DNA of 6,051 nucleotides from Rhodothermales bacterium (GTDB lineage Bacteria > Bacteroidota > Rhodothermia > Rhodothermales > UBA10348). The position numbers and the translations under genes were made by a program. Below the pieces are notes generated by a model. It saw only the letters and a list, made by a program, of their open reading frames with translations. It was not told the origin of the DNA and made no database searches. The DNA lies in contig JABDJZ010000420.1 of the NCBI GenBank assembly GCA_013003255.1, positions 1 to 6,051 of the forward strand, written 5' to 3'. How positions within the stretch are numbered: the stretch's first letter is position 1; the number at the start of each line of letters is the position of its first letter. Below are positions 1 to 6,051 of this stretch, piece after piece.

Positions 1-899
1 GGAATGGTCAGCGAGACCACCACCGGACGATGGTCCGACACGTAGCGGCCTTCGTGGATAACATCCAGCGCCTCGTAAGAGCGGACCGAGGCACCTGACG
101 TGAACACCAAGTCGATTCGGTCACCGCTGGGGCCAGCGGTGGCGTCGAATCCTGTAAACGTCTCTGAGGGCGAGGGCCTGCCTGCTGCAACGAACGCGTC
201 CTGGAGCCCCGAGCCAGTAAGGTTGGCATATCCAGCGCTGGCTTCCGTGAAATTGAAATCGCCCATCAGCACGACTGGTACGCGCCCGTCAGAGGCTTCG
301 CTTTTCGTGGAAGGCGTGCCCGTGGCATCGGCCCCCGTTAGAGCCAGGGCCCCCGAGAGGTCCGCCAGCAGGGCAGCACTCTGGGTTCTCGCCACCTCGC
401 CGAGGTGGTCAAAATGCGTGTTGATCAGCCATAGCGGTTGGCCCGTGTCCCTCAATCCGAAATGCGTCACTGTCGCCACACGCGGAAGGGCTGCGTCCCA
501 TCCCACGGACCCCGTGTCTGCGGGCGCATCGGAGAGCCACCACGTACCGGTATCCAACAGTTCGAGCAGGTTCGCTCGGTAGAAGACCGGGGAGAACTCG
601 CCGCGCTCTTCTCCATCATCTCGACCTACCCCGACCCATCGGTAGTCAGGCAATGCAGCGGCCACGTGCTCAATCTGATGAAGGAGCGCCTCCTGCAGAC
701 CGAACACGTCCGGATTGGCGGTGCCAATGGTCTCGGCAACCCAGTCGGCCCGGTTGGGCCACGCGCTCGGCCCATCGCCCGGATTGTCATACCGGATGTT
801 GAAGGTCATGACGGTGAGATCCGTCGCACCAGGAGGGGCGTTGTCGGCCGGCTGGCAGCCCGCCACCGCGAGGACCAGGACGAGGAGCGAACGAATCAT
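1..899 (-). CDS. Secreted EEP-superfamily metal-dependent hydrolase, predicted lipoprotein (3' end off window)
   Basis: Predicted Mg-dependent phosphoesterase of the endonuclease/exonuclease/phosphatase fold, COG3568-like; the substrate cannot be told from sequence. I translated 299 full codons from ATG at 899 with no stop before the window edge. The catalytic set looks complete: TFNIRYDNPGD (N34), LQEAL (E70), GVGRDDGEERGEFSP (about 90-104), NTHFDH (160-165), GDFNF (D214, N216), DRID (260-263) and a final SDHRPVV (D289, H290). Because the SDH motif normally lies near the C-terminus, only a short tail is probably missing. Residues 1-15 form a short lipoprotein signal ending VAGC, so the enzyme should be membrane-anchored outside the cytoplasm. 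A loop at about 183-205, rich in Ala, Thr, Ser and Gly, separates the NTH and GDFN motifs. The start overlaps the flippase stop by 4 nt (ATGA) and has no Shine-Dalgarno, so expression probably depends on coupling. Fold assignment is firm; a nuclease, phosphatase or phospholipase-like role are all possible. Confidence 0.9.
   Translation of the reverse strand, partial: MIRSLLVLVLAVAGCQPADNAPPGATDLTVMTFNIRYDNPGDGPSAWPNRADWVAETIGTANPDVFGLQEALLHQIEHVAAALPDYRWVGVGRDDGEERGEFSPVFYRANLLELLDTGTWWLSDAPADTGSVGWDAALPRVATVTHFGLRDTGQPLWLINTHFDHLGEVARTQSAALLADLSGALALTGADATGTPSTKSEASDGRVPVVLMGDFNFTEASAGYANLTGSGLQDAFVAAGRPSPSETFTGFDATAGPSGDRIDLVFTSGASVRSYEALDVIHEGRYVSDHRPVVVSLTI
855..899 (-). other. Lipoprotein signal peptide with lipobox VAGC
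   Basis: The EEP protein begins with a very short n-region (MIR), a hydrophobic core SLLVLVLAVAG, then the invariant Cys at residue 15 (TGC at 857-855). V-A-G-C fits the lipobox pattern recognised by signal peptidase II. The n-region has only one positive charge and the whole signal is short, but the residues after the Cys (QPADNAPPG) look like a typical flexible lipoprotein tether. Confidence 0.8.
896..899 (-). other. ATGA stop/start overlap, flippase to EEP lipoprotein
   Basis: The TGA ending the flippase (898-896) shares bases with the ATG of the EEP gene (899-897). The bases just upstream (minus strand CTACCGCCGTCTCGTACG) contain no purine-rich Shine-Dalgarno. Termination-reinitiation is the likely way this start is used. 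The overlap supports the chosen ATG, as does the signal peptide that begins there. Confidence 0.85.
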
Positions 900-2308
900 C
901 GTACGAGACGGCGGTAGGTGAAGGGGAGCCAGACCAGTAGGATCGCCAGAAAACCCAGACTGGTCACGGCCGGTCCGAAAAACCTCTGCAACAGACTCAC
1001 GAGCACGAAAACCAGGGCGGCCTCGGCAAGTGGACGAAGATAGGCGCGGACCGTCTCCCCGGGCGCGACTCCCGCGCAACGCAGGGCGGCGGCCACCTGA
1101 ATGGCGCGGGACAGGGCGCCGACAATGCCTAGAACAATAACCGCCTCGAGCGGGGTAGTCCCTTGTACCACATAGAGAAGCGCTGCGCCGACAAGACTGA
1201 ACATCGCGATGTTGACGGCCAGGTCCAGCCGCTGTCGCTCCATGACGTCAAACACACGCGTGAGCGGGGAGCCGACGGCTGTGAGGGCGATCCAGGGTGC
1301 CAGATACACGGCGAACTCGCCAGCCGTGCGCCACGCATCGCCAAAGAAGAACGCGAACAGGTCGGGTCCGGCTGCGCATACACCCGCCAGCGGGACCAGC
1401 GCGAATGTCACCAGCGCATCGTGGATGCGGCGAGTCTCCTCCTTGAGGGAGCCCCGCCGCCAGGCCTCGGCGGCCTCGACAAAGAACACCTGACCAACGG
1501 CAACGCCGAGGAGGCTGAGGGGGACATAGAGCACGTGGAAGGCCTGGCCGAACCATCCCAGAAACTCGGCCCCGAAAACGCCCAGGAGAACCAGGAAGGG
1601 GAGGCGGGTGGCCAGGGCGCTCACCAGAGCTGCTGGTGAGGCGTACTGTGCGAACCGGCGATACCGGGAGGCCGGAGTTCGGAGATGGAGGCGAGCGCGG
1701 ACCGGCAGCGTCTTGAGCGCTCTGGTGGCATAGAGGAGTGCGGCCGCCAGATGGCCCGCTCCGAACCCTGCGAGTAGGCCCCCTGCGGCCGAGGTGCTGG
1801 AGAGACCAATGCCAACGTGCCCCGCCGTGGTAACAGACCGCTGGGTGACACTCCCTGTGGAGAGCGTGCCGAATGCCTTTTCCCGGGTCAACCACAACTC
1901 GAAGAGCTTCGAGAGCCTCAGGACGAGCAGCAGCGCCGGGGCGGCCCACAGCCAGCGGCGTGTTTCCGGGTCGGGAACGAGATGGCCGAGGAACAGCACG
2001 CCGAGGGTAGCAAGTCCCACGGAGGCCAGGGTGAGCAGCAGGGACAGCATCCAGACATCCCTGGCTTCTTCCCGGGACTCGGGGAGCACGATGGCATCCT
2101 CGTACCGGAGCGAAGCCACGGGGATAGCTACTGCTACAAGCGTGAGAATGAACTCATAGACGCCGAAGGCCTCCACGGGAAACAGGCGCATGACGAGGGG
2201 ACGAGCCAGGTACCCGATCAGGAAGGCCGTGCCCGACCCGGACAGGAGCAGGGCGACTGGTCGGACAAAGCGCGCTCTCACTGACTTGTAGGAGTCAGAG
2301 TCGGTCAT
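896..2308 (-). CDS. Wzx-type oligosaccharide flippase / polysaccharide biosynthesis membrane protein
   Basis: Multi-pass inner-membrane protein of the MOP superfamily (polysaccharide biosynthesis/Wzx type), predicted to flip lipid-linked oligosaccharide from the cytoplasmic to the periplasmic face. Its 470 residues suit the family, and roughly 12-14 hydrophobic segments are spread over the whole length. Recognisable signatures are LFPVEAFGVYEFI (42-54), RYEDAIVLPESREEA (68-82), the ELWLTREKAFGTLS region (137-150) and FFGDAWRTAGEFAVYLAPW (321-339). Members of this branch share the RYE.AIVLP and FG..W..AG..A..LAPW patterns. The ATG start is preceded by a good Shine-Dalgarno (GAGGA, 7-nt spacer) and overlaps the previous stop by 4 nt. 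The glycan is unknown, since no initiating transferase, cytoplasmic glycosyltransferase or polymerase is in view. The gene is intact. Confidence 0.88.
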   Translation of the reverse strand: MTDSDSYKSVRARFVRPVALLLSGSGTAFLIGYLARPLVMRLFPVEAFGVYEFILTLVAVAIPVASLRYEDAIVLPESREEARDVWMLSLLLTLASVGLATLGVLFLGHLVPDPETRRWLWAAPALLLVLRLSKLFELWLTREKAFGTLSTGSVTQRSVTTAGHVGIGLSSTSAAGGLLAGFGAGHLAAALLYATRALKTLPVRARLHLRTPASRYRRFAQYASPAALVSALATRLPFLVLLGVFGAEFLGWFGQAFHVLYVPLSLLGVAVGQVFFVEAAEAWRRGSLKEETRRIHDALVTFALVPLAGVCAAGPDLFAFFFGDAWRTAGEFAVYLAPWIALTAVGSPLTRVFDVMERQRLDLAVNIAMFSLVGAALLYVVQGTTPLEAVIVLGIVGALSRAIQVAAALRCAGVAPGETVRAYLRPLAEAALVFVLVSLLQRFFGPAVTSLGFLAILLVWLPFTYRRLVR

Positions 2309-3846
2309 GCGGTATTCCTCGTGTAGATCAGGAATTCGCCGTCACGGGCCGCCATTTGGAAGCCGGGATGAGGCGCGAGCGGTGTCCGCCTGACCACGAT
2401 CTGTACCTCGTAACGAACACAGAGCGCGGCCAGCGAGTCCGGCGTCAGGGACTCGTAACCCGCGTCAAGTGCCGGGAGAAGGGTGGAGGCTGTGGCTCTC
2501 CAGTTTGAATTGCCGGCTCCATCCAGCGCTCCCGGTGCCCAGTCGGTCAAGCGCTGCAGCCATTCCCCGGTGCCGTCGGCGGTGAACGGGTAGGCCTTGA
2601 AATTGATGACAATCGCTCGCCCGGAGCTGTATCGAAAGCCGGTCACCGAGGGGGGAATGGCCACCCGGTCTCGAGGGAGGGTGCGTTCTGCGACCCACGC
2701 GGCCGCCGCCGCGGCCGGCGCCTGCCTGATGTCCGGCCTTCCGCCCACCGTGAAGCCGGCGGCGATCATTGCCCAGGCGGCCACCACCGCAACAAGGGCA
2801 CCTGTCCAGGTCCAACCCGGCAACCGGGTGGAGGGCAGGAGGGCACACGTCGTGCACACAAGCAGGATTTGGCCAAGGACGGTAGCCTTGAAGGGCTGCA
2901 GGGAAAGGAAGAACGCCGAGTCGGTCTTCCAGGCAATCAGGCCAACTGTGACGGCCACAAGCACGCCAGCCAGTAGGGCGCCCACAAGTCGGTTCAGACT
3001 CGCGGAGCGCTTCAGGCGGGTACGTGAAAGGGCCCAGAGACCGGCCGCAGTCAGGGCTGCCAACTGCAGATAGTCACTTGCCGGGAAGGCCGATGGGAGA
3101 TAGTGATGTGGTGCCCGTATCCGGGCCAGAATGGCGAAGGAGTCTGACGGAAGCCCCGTTCCCGACAACGCGAGCAGGACGGCCACCGGGAGGGCGAGTC
3201 CCAGAGCAGGCAACGCGAAGCGGGCGGCCTGTTTCCGGGTGGTCGGACCGGCTACGAGCAGCGCGAAAAGGACTATTGCACCAACCTGCGCAGCAACAAG
3301 AATCTGAATCCACGCAGCGAGACCAACCAGCAGACCCGCTCGGCCGGGTTGCTTCCGGAGGGCATTCACAACCGCCCACAGGCCCATGCTCCAGGCCACC
3401 AGGGATGGGACCAGCATGGACGATGCGGCGGCATTGCCACCCAGGGTCCAGCGCGGAAGGAGGGCCACCGCCGCCAGAGACGCCACGATGGCGCCCATTT
3501 CGCCTGCACCCAGAACCCGCGCCAGATGGTAAACGGCCAGAACAAGGGCCAGCATCGCCCCTGCATACAGGAGCAGGACTGCGTTCTCGATCCCCAGGAG
3601 GTGGGAGGGAGCCTCGAGCAGCCACACAAAGCCGGTACGGACATTGAATCCGCTCTGCTGGGAAGCCACGAACCAGTCTTCGCTTAGGAGCCCAGGTTCA
3701 AGGCGGGCCCTCAGCCACGGCAGGAACTCGTCCTGGTCGCTGTATCCGAACCCGTATCCGAACCGAAGGAAGTACGCCAGCGGCACCGCGACGGCGGCCA
3801 ACATGGCAGGAAGCGCCTCACGGGGGCCGTTTGCCGGCCGGGTCAC
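2305..3846 (-). CDS. Multi-pass membrane protein, GT-C-type glycosyltransferase-like (possible DUF6798 relative)
   Basis: A 513-residue protein with about ten hydrophobic segments between residues 12 and 365, then a soluble C-terminal part (about 378-513). After the first segment comes an acidic cluster SDQDE (36-40), followed by EDWFV (56-60) and FNVRT (67-71). An acidic motif in the first outer loop is typical of GT-C enzymes, which use polyprenyl-phosphate sugars on the periplasmic face. Other landmarks are RAPHHYLPS (244-252) and, in the C-terminal part, AIPPSVTGFR (396-405) and AIVINFKAYPF (411-421). From memory these resemble proteins annotated DUF6798, but I could not check this. Residues 378-383 are a six-alanine run. 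The start is GTG at 3846 (GTGA overlap with the upstream stop). ATG at 3804 is the alternative, with a weak GAGG 11 nt upstream; it would remove 14 residues without losing the first membrane segment. The transferase role is inference; the membrane architecture is firm. Confidence 0.72.
   Translation of the reverse strand: MTRPANGPREALPAMLAAVAVPLAYFLRFGYGFGYSDQDEFLPWLRARLEPGLLSEDWFVASQQSGFNVRTGFVWLLEAPSHLLGIENAVLLLYAGAMLALVLAVYHLARVLGAGEMGAIVASLAAVALLPRWTLGGNAAASSMLVPSLVAWSMGLWAVVNALRKQPGRAGLLVGLAAWIQILVAAQVGAIVLFALLVAGPTTRKQAARFALPALGLALPVAVLLALSGTGLPSDSFAILARIRAPHHYLPSAFPASDYLQLAALTAAGLWALSRTRLKRSASLNRLVGALLAGVLVAVTVGLIAWKTDSAFFLSLQPFKATVLGQILLVCTTCALLPSTRLPGWTWTGALVAVVAAWAMIAAGFTVGGRPDIRQAPAAAAAAWVAERTLPRDRVAIPPSVTGFRYSSGRAIVINFKAYPFTADGTGEWLQRLTDWAPGALDGAGNSNWRATASTLLPALDAGYESLTPDSLAALCVRYEVQIVVRRTPLAPHPGFQMAARDGEFLIYTRNTA
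2316..2320 (-). promoter_or_regulatory. Shine-Dalgarno for the flippase gene
   Basis: On the minus strand GAGGA lies 7 nt before the flippase ATG at 2308. It is the only strong ribosome binding site I find at any of the four junctions. It sits inside the last codons of the GT-C-like gene, so the flippase could be translated both by coupling and by independent initiation. Confidence 0.75.
3742..3765 (-). repeat. 12-nt tandem duplication coding FGYG-FGYS
   Basis: Two adjacent 12-nt units (plus strand gtatccgaaccc at 3742-3753 and gtatccgaaccg at 3754-3765) match at 11 of 12 positions. The duplication is in frame in the GT-C-like gene and gives FGYGFGYS directly before the SDQDE acidic cluster at the end of the first membrane segment. 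It looks like a small slippage duplication that lengthened the aromatic/glycine edge of the presumed active-site loop. Confidence 0.8.
3843..3846 (-). other. GTGA stop/start overlap, FemAB-like gene to GT-C-like gene
   Basis: The TGA of the FemAB-like gene (3845-3843) shares bases with a GTG start (3846-3844). Upstream, AGGGGG is too close (2 nt) and AAGG is too far (13 nt) to be a good Shine-Dalgarno, so reinitiation is the likelier mechanism. The GTG is preferred over ATG at 3804 mainly because the other three junctions have the same 4-nt geometry. Confidence 0.65.
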
Positions 3847-4772
3847 CGCCCCCTGAGCGCCTTGGCGGCAGAAATGGCGCGTGCTGCGAGGCCGGCATCG
3901 AACGTTGCAGACCAGTATTGAACCAACTCGGCTCCAAGCCTGCGCTTGAATTCAGCAATCGGTGGCGTGTTGGCTCCAAGCAGATCGAATGTCCCGACAC
4001 CGCGCGCCTCCAGGTGGCTCAGCACGAATGCGATGAGTACGCTCATTGCCGGCCCGGGGACGCTTCCGGCCATCCAGTAGTAGGATGCGTCCGGCCCATG
4101 GAGCAGCACTATGCCGGCCTCGATGGTACCATCCCGTCGGGCAGTCACGCACTCCGTCAGGCCGTGTTGTGCCAGCTCAGAGACCGCGTCGGCCAGGGCC
4201 TGAGCCTGGCCCGGCGGCGCCGCTCCACCCCTTTCATACCCTTCATGCACCAGCCGAATCACCTCAGGAACGGCCTCCGGATCCACCGCGGTGGCGTAGG
4301 AAGGCTCATTCTTGCGCACAGACCGGCGGGTCCCTGAAGACCAGGCGGTCGTGCCATTGGCGGGATTCAGTCGGTAGGTGTAGAGCGGGGAGACATTCCA
4401 TCCCCTCAGCGAGAGCGAACGAACATCGGTAACGCTGGGGGGCAGGTGGACCCGGATTCGGTCCGGCCCAGTCTCGAGCATCGTCGCCACTCTCGAGAGC
4501 GCGTCATCGCCGGCATGGACCCTGGCCGCCTCAATCTCCGGCAGAACGAAACCTGTAAACGGCGTGAATAGGGGCAGCACCGCCTCCTTGACCGGTCCCC
4601 GGGAGCGCGTGCAGACGGCCACGCCGACACTGTCTTCCAGCAGGAATTCGGGAGCGAGCTCCGAAGCCTTCGCCATCGCCCGGACGTACCGCGCGTCCCC
4701 GAAAACCGTCGCGTGGACGGAGGCGGCCAACGCCTCATTCCAATTCCGGTCGCGCTGGGCCTGGGGGGTCAA
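3843..4772 (-). CDS. FemAB/GNAT-like acyltransferase (Acetyltransf_6 type)
   Basis: A 309-residue soluble protein with no signal peptide or membrane segment, resembling the FemAB-like branch of the GNAT fold that transfers acyl or aminoacyl groups. The opening WNEALAASVHATVFGDARYV (11-30) matches the usual start of the fold. Later landmarks are a basic SGTRRSVRKNE patch (146-156), YYWMAGSVPGPAMSVLIAF (231-249) and FDLLGANTPPIAEFKRRLGA (262-281), where the last fits the common FD..G.....I..FK..LG pattern. It starts with TTG at 4772, inside the hslU stop. No ATG, GTG or TTG lies upstream before an in-frame stop near 4835, and the next ATG (codon 33) would delete the conserved opening. There is no Shine-Dalgarno. 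Members often occur in polysaccharide or cell-wall clusters, which suits the neighbouring flippase. Acceptor and donor are unknown. Confidence 0.78.
   Translation of the reverse strand: MTPQAQRDRNWNEALAASVHATVFGDARYVRAMAKASELAPEFLLEDSVGVAVCTRSRGPVKEAVLPLFTPFTGFVLPEIEAARVHAGDDALSRVATMLETGPDRIRVHLPPSVTDVRSLSLRGWNVSPLYTYRLNPANGTTAWSSGTRRSVRKNEPSYATAVDPEAVPEVIRLVHEGYERGGAAPPGQAQALADAVSELAQHGLTECVTARRDGTIEAGIVLLHGPDASYYWMAGSVPGPAMSVLIAFVLSHLEARGVGTFDLLGANTPPIAEFKRRLGAELVQYWSATFDAGLAARAISAAKALRGR
4769..4772 (-). other. TTGA stop/start overlap, hslU to FemAB-like gene
   Basis: The hslU codons for the terminal YIL are followed by TGA (4771-4769), which shares bases with a TTG start (4772-4770). No ribosome binding site is visible in the preceding 30 bases. 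TTG is normally a weak start, so translation of the next gene probably depends on ribosomes finishing hslU. Confidence 0.7.
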
Positions 4773-6051
4773 AGGATGTACTGACTCAGATCTCTGTTCT
4801 CGACAATATCGGACAATTTCTCCTCTACCCGCTTACGATCGACGAGGATGGCCGTGTCAGAGATTTCGTCCGGCACGTCGAAGAGGATGTCCTCCAGCAG
4901 CGTGGTCAGAATGGTGTGGAGCCGGCGCGCTCCGATGTTCTCCACTTCCGAATTGACCCGAGCGGCGATCCGGGCCACATCCGCAATGGCCTCCTCGGTG
5001 AAGGAAACGTCTACGCCTTCGGACGCCAGCAGGGCTGCATACTGCTTGAGCAATGCATTTTTGGGCAGTGTGAGGATCATCAGGAGGTCCTCCTCGGAGA
5101 GGCTCTCCAACTCGACCCGGATGGGGAATCGTCCCTGCAACTCCGGGATCAGATCACTCGGTTTCGCTACGTGAAACGCGCCCGAGGCAATGAACAGAAT
5201 GTGGTCCGTCTTGACGAGACCGTACTTGGTCATCACGCCGGACCCCTCGACGATGGGAAGCAGGTCCCGCTGAACGCCCTCCCGGGAAACGTCGGGCCCG
5301 CCGCTGCCACCGCGGCCGCCTGAGCGCGCGGCGACCTTGTCGATTTCGTCGATGAACACGATGCCGGACTGCTCAACGCGCGTGACCGCCTCTTTCTGGA
5401 CCCGGTCCATGTCGATCAGCTTCTGCGCTTCTTCCTGGGCCAGGACATCCCGCGCTTCGCTGATGGGCAGACGGCGCTTCTTGCGCTTCTTGCCACCCAG
5501 ATTGCCAAAGAGGTCCTGGAGATTGACGCCCATCTCCTCCATGCCCATCGGTCCGAATACCTGCAGCATGGGTGACGAGTCGGCAGCGACTTCGATCTCC
5601 ACCTCCCGCTCATCCAGGTCGCCGGCCAGGAGCATCTTCCGGAATTTCTCTCGGGTACGGGACCGCATCTCGGCCTCGGAGGGCTCAGCCGTGCTCTGAG
5701 CATCTCCTGCGTTGGAGGACGACATGGAGAACCCGGGGCCGGTAATGGCCGGTGTTCCAGGTTTGCGCGAGGGCGGGGCAGGAATGAGAAGGTCCAGGAT
5801 CCGCTCGTCGGCCAGATCCTTTGCCCGTTCCTGGACGCCTACCGTATGCTCCTCCCGGATCATGTTGAGGGCGATGTCCATCAAGTCGCGGATCATCGAT
5901 TCCACGTCCCGACCCACGTAGCCCACCTCAGTGAACTTGGTGGCCTCCACCTTGATGAAGGGCGCACCGGCCAGGCGCGCCAGACGGCGGGCAATCTCGG
6001 TCTTTCCTACTCCGGTGGGCCCAATCAGAATGATGTTGTTGGGCATGATCT
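4769..6051 (-). CDS. hslU: ATP-dependent protease ATPase subunit HslU (5' end off window)
   Basis: HslU (ClpY) is the AAA+ hexameric unfoldase that feeds substrates to the HslV peptidase in the cytoplasm. Counting from the first Met in view (6046), which is internal, I see GPTGVGKT (Walker A, 9-16), the pore loop GYVG (42-45), Walker B IVFIDEID (229-236), sensor 1 region ILFIASGAF (283-291), the ELQGRFPIR segment with the presumed arginine finger R306, sensor 2 GARRLHT (372-378) and the C-terminal SQYIL that docks into HslV. The frame stays open to the window edge (Ile codon 6049-6047), and about 50 residues, including the usual N-terminal segment, should lie beyond it. The I-domain (about 65-220) contains a Pro/Ser/Gly-rich linker at 88-128 and a basic KKRKKRR stretch at 186-192. 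Nothing suggests loss of function. hslV is not in view and is commonly just upstream of hslU. Confidence 0.97.
   Translation of the reverse strand, partial: IMPNNIILIGPTGVGKTEIARRLARLAGAPFIKVEATKFTEVGYVGRDVESMIRDLMDIALNMIREEHTVGVQERAKDLADERILDLLIPAPPSRKPGTPAITGPGFSMSSSNAGDAQSTAEPSEAEMRSRTREKFRKMLLAGDLDEREVEIEVAADSSPMLQVFGPMGMEEMGVNLQDLFGNLGGKKRKKRRLPISEARDVLAQEEAQKLIDMDRVQKEAVTRVEQSGIVFIDEIDKVAARSGGRGGSGGPDVSREGVQRDLLPIVEGSGVMTKYGLVKTDHILFIASGAFHVAKPSDLIPELQGRFPIRVELESLSEEDLLMILTLPKNALLKQYAALLASEGVDVSFTEEAIADVARIAARVNSEVENIGARRLHTILTTLLEDILFDVPDEISDTAILVDRKRVEEKLSDIVENRDLSQYIL

Larger units (their letters stand above)
1..6051 (-). other. Probable single operon of five coupled genes
   Basis: Five minus-strand genes follow one another with no intergenic DNA at all: each junction is a 4-nt overlap. 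No terminator-like hairpin with a T-run or convincing promoter appears inside the window. The promoter is presumably beyond the high-coordinate edge, upstream of hslU or of an hslV-hslU pair, and the operon may continue past the low-coordinate edge after the EEP gene. Confidence 0.75.

Noticed and set aside
100..582. Plus-strand open frame at the low-coordinate end
   Set aside because: The minus strand here encodes the EEP lipoprotein with an intact set of catalytic motifs; the plus-strand product resembles nothing and has no ribosome binding site I can support.
1163..1639. Long plus-strand open frame opposite the flippase gene
   Set aside because: It is antisense to a clearly recognisable gene, its translation is rich in Glu, Gln, Gly and His with no domain, and such frames are common opposite GC-rich coding DNA.
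2697..2725. GC-only palindromic tract (gcggccgccgccgcggccgg) as a possible hairpin or terminator
   Set aside because: It encodes the six-alanine run of the GT-C-like protein in frame, lies in the middle of the gene and has no following T-run on the minus strand.
3024..3647. A 207-codon plus-strand open frame and a 183-codon minus-strand frame opposite or within the GT-C-like gene
   Set aside because: Both translate to Pro/Arg/Gly-rich, low-complexity sequence typical of shifted frames in GC-rich DNA, whereas the annotated frame has membrane segments and recognisable motifs.
3802..3804. ATG at 3804 as the start of the GT-C-like gene
   Set aside because: Not excluded, but the GTG at 3846 matches the 4-nt overlap geometry of the other three junctions; the ATG would leave a 38-nt gap unlike the rest of the chain.
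6044..6046. ATG at 6046 as the true start of hslU
   Set aside because: It falls just before the Walker A motif, where HslU proteins have an internal segment; the frame is open upstream and about 50 N-terminal residues would be missing.

Overview
This GC-rich window (by eye a little above 60% GC) is almost entirely coding. Every convincing gene lies on the minus strand, so transcription runs from high to low coordinates. Five genes form one unbroken chain: hslU (cut at the high-coordinate edge), a FemAB/GNAT-type acyltransferase-like protein, a 513-residue multi-pass membrane protein that looks like a GT-C-type glycosyltransferase, a Wzx-type polysaccharide flippase, and a secreted lipoprotein of the endonuclease/exonuclease/phosphatase (EEP) superfamily (cut at the low-coordinate edge). 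I see no rRNA, tRNA, CRISPR array, insertion sequence, convincing terminator or internal promoter. No stretch of even 50 bases lacks a gene.

All four gene junctions are 4-nt stop/start overlaps. In order of transcription they are TTGA, GTGA, ATGA and ATGA. This strongly suggests one polycistronic unit with translational coupling. It also explains why two genes use non-ATG starts and why only the flippase has a clear Shine-Dalgarno sequence (GAGGA, 7-nt spacer).

Likely host: the HslU sequence has a long Pro/Ser-rich linker, a basic KKRKKRR stretch and a QEEAQKLIDMD region. The EEP lipoprotein carries a TFNIRYDNPGD opening. Together with the high GC, these recall the Bacteroidota/Rhodothermota (FCB) side of the tree. 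This is inference from remembered family features, not a search result.

Possible biology: HslU is the ATPase of the HslUV protease and is housekeeping. The three genes after it look like an envelope-glycan set: a flippase to move lipid-linked glycan across the inner membrane, a GT-C-like enzyme that could transfer sugar on the periplasmic face, and a FemAB-like enzyme that could add an acyl or aminoacyl group. The EEP lipoprotein would act as a metal-dependent phosphodiesterase outside the cytoplasm. No cytoplasmic glycosyltransferase, polymerase or ligase is visible, so this would be a partial or accessory pathway. Coupling a quality-control protease gene directly to such a set is the most unusual feature of the window.
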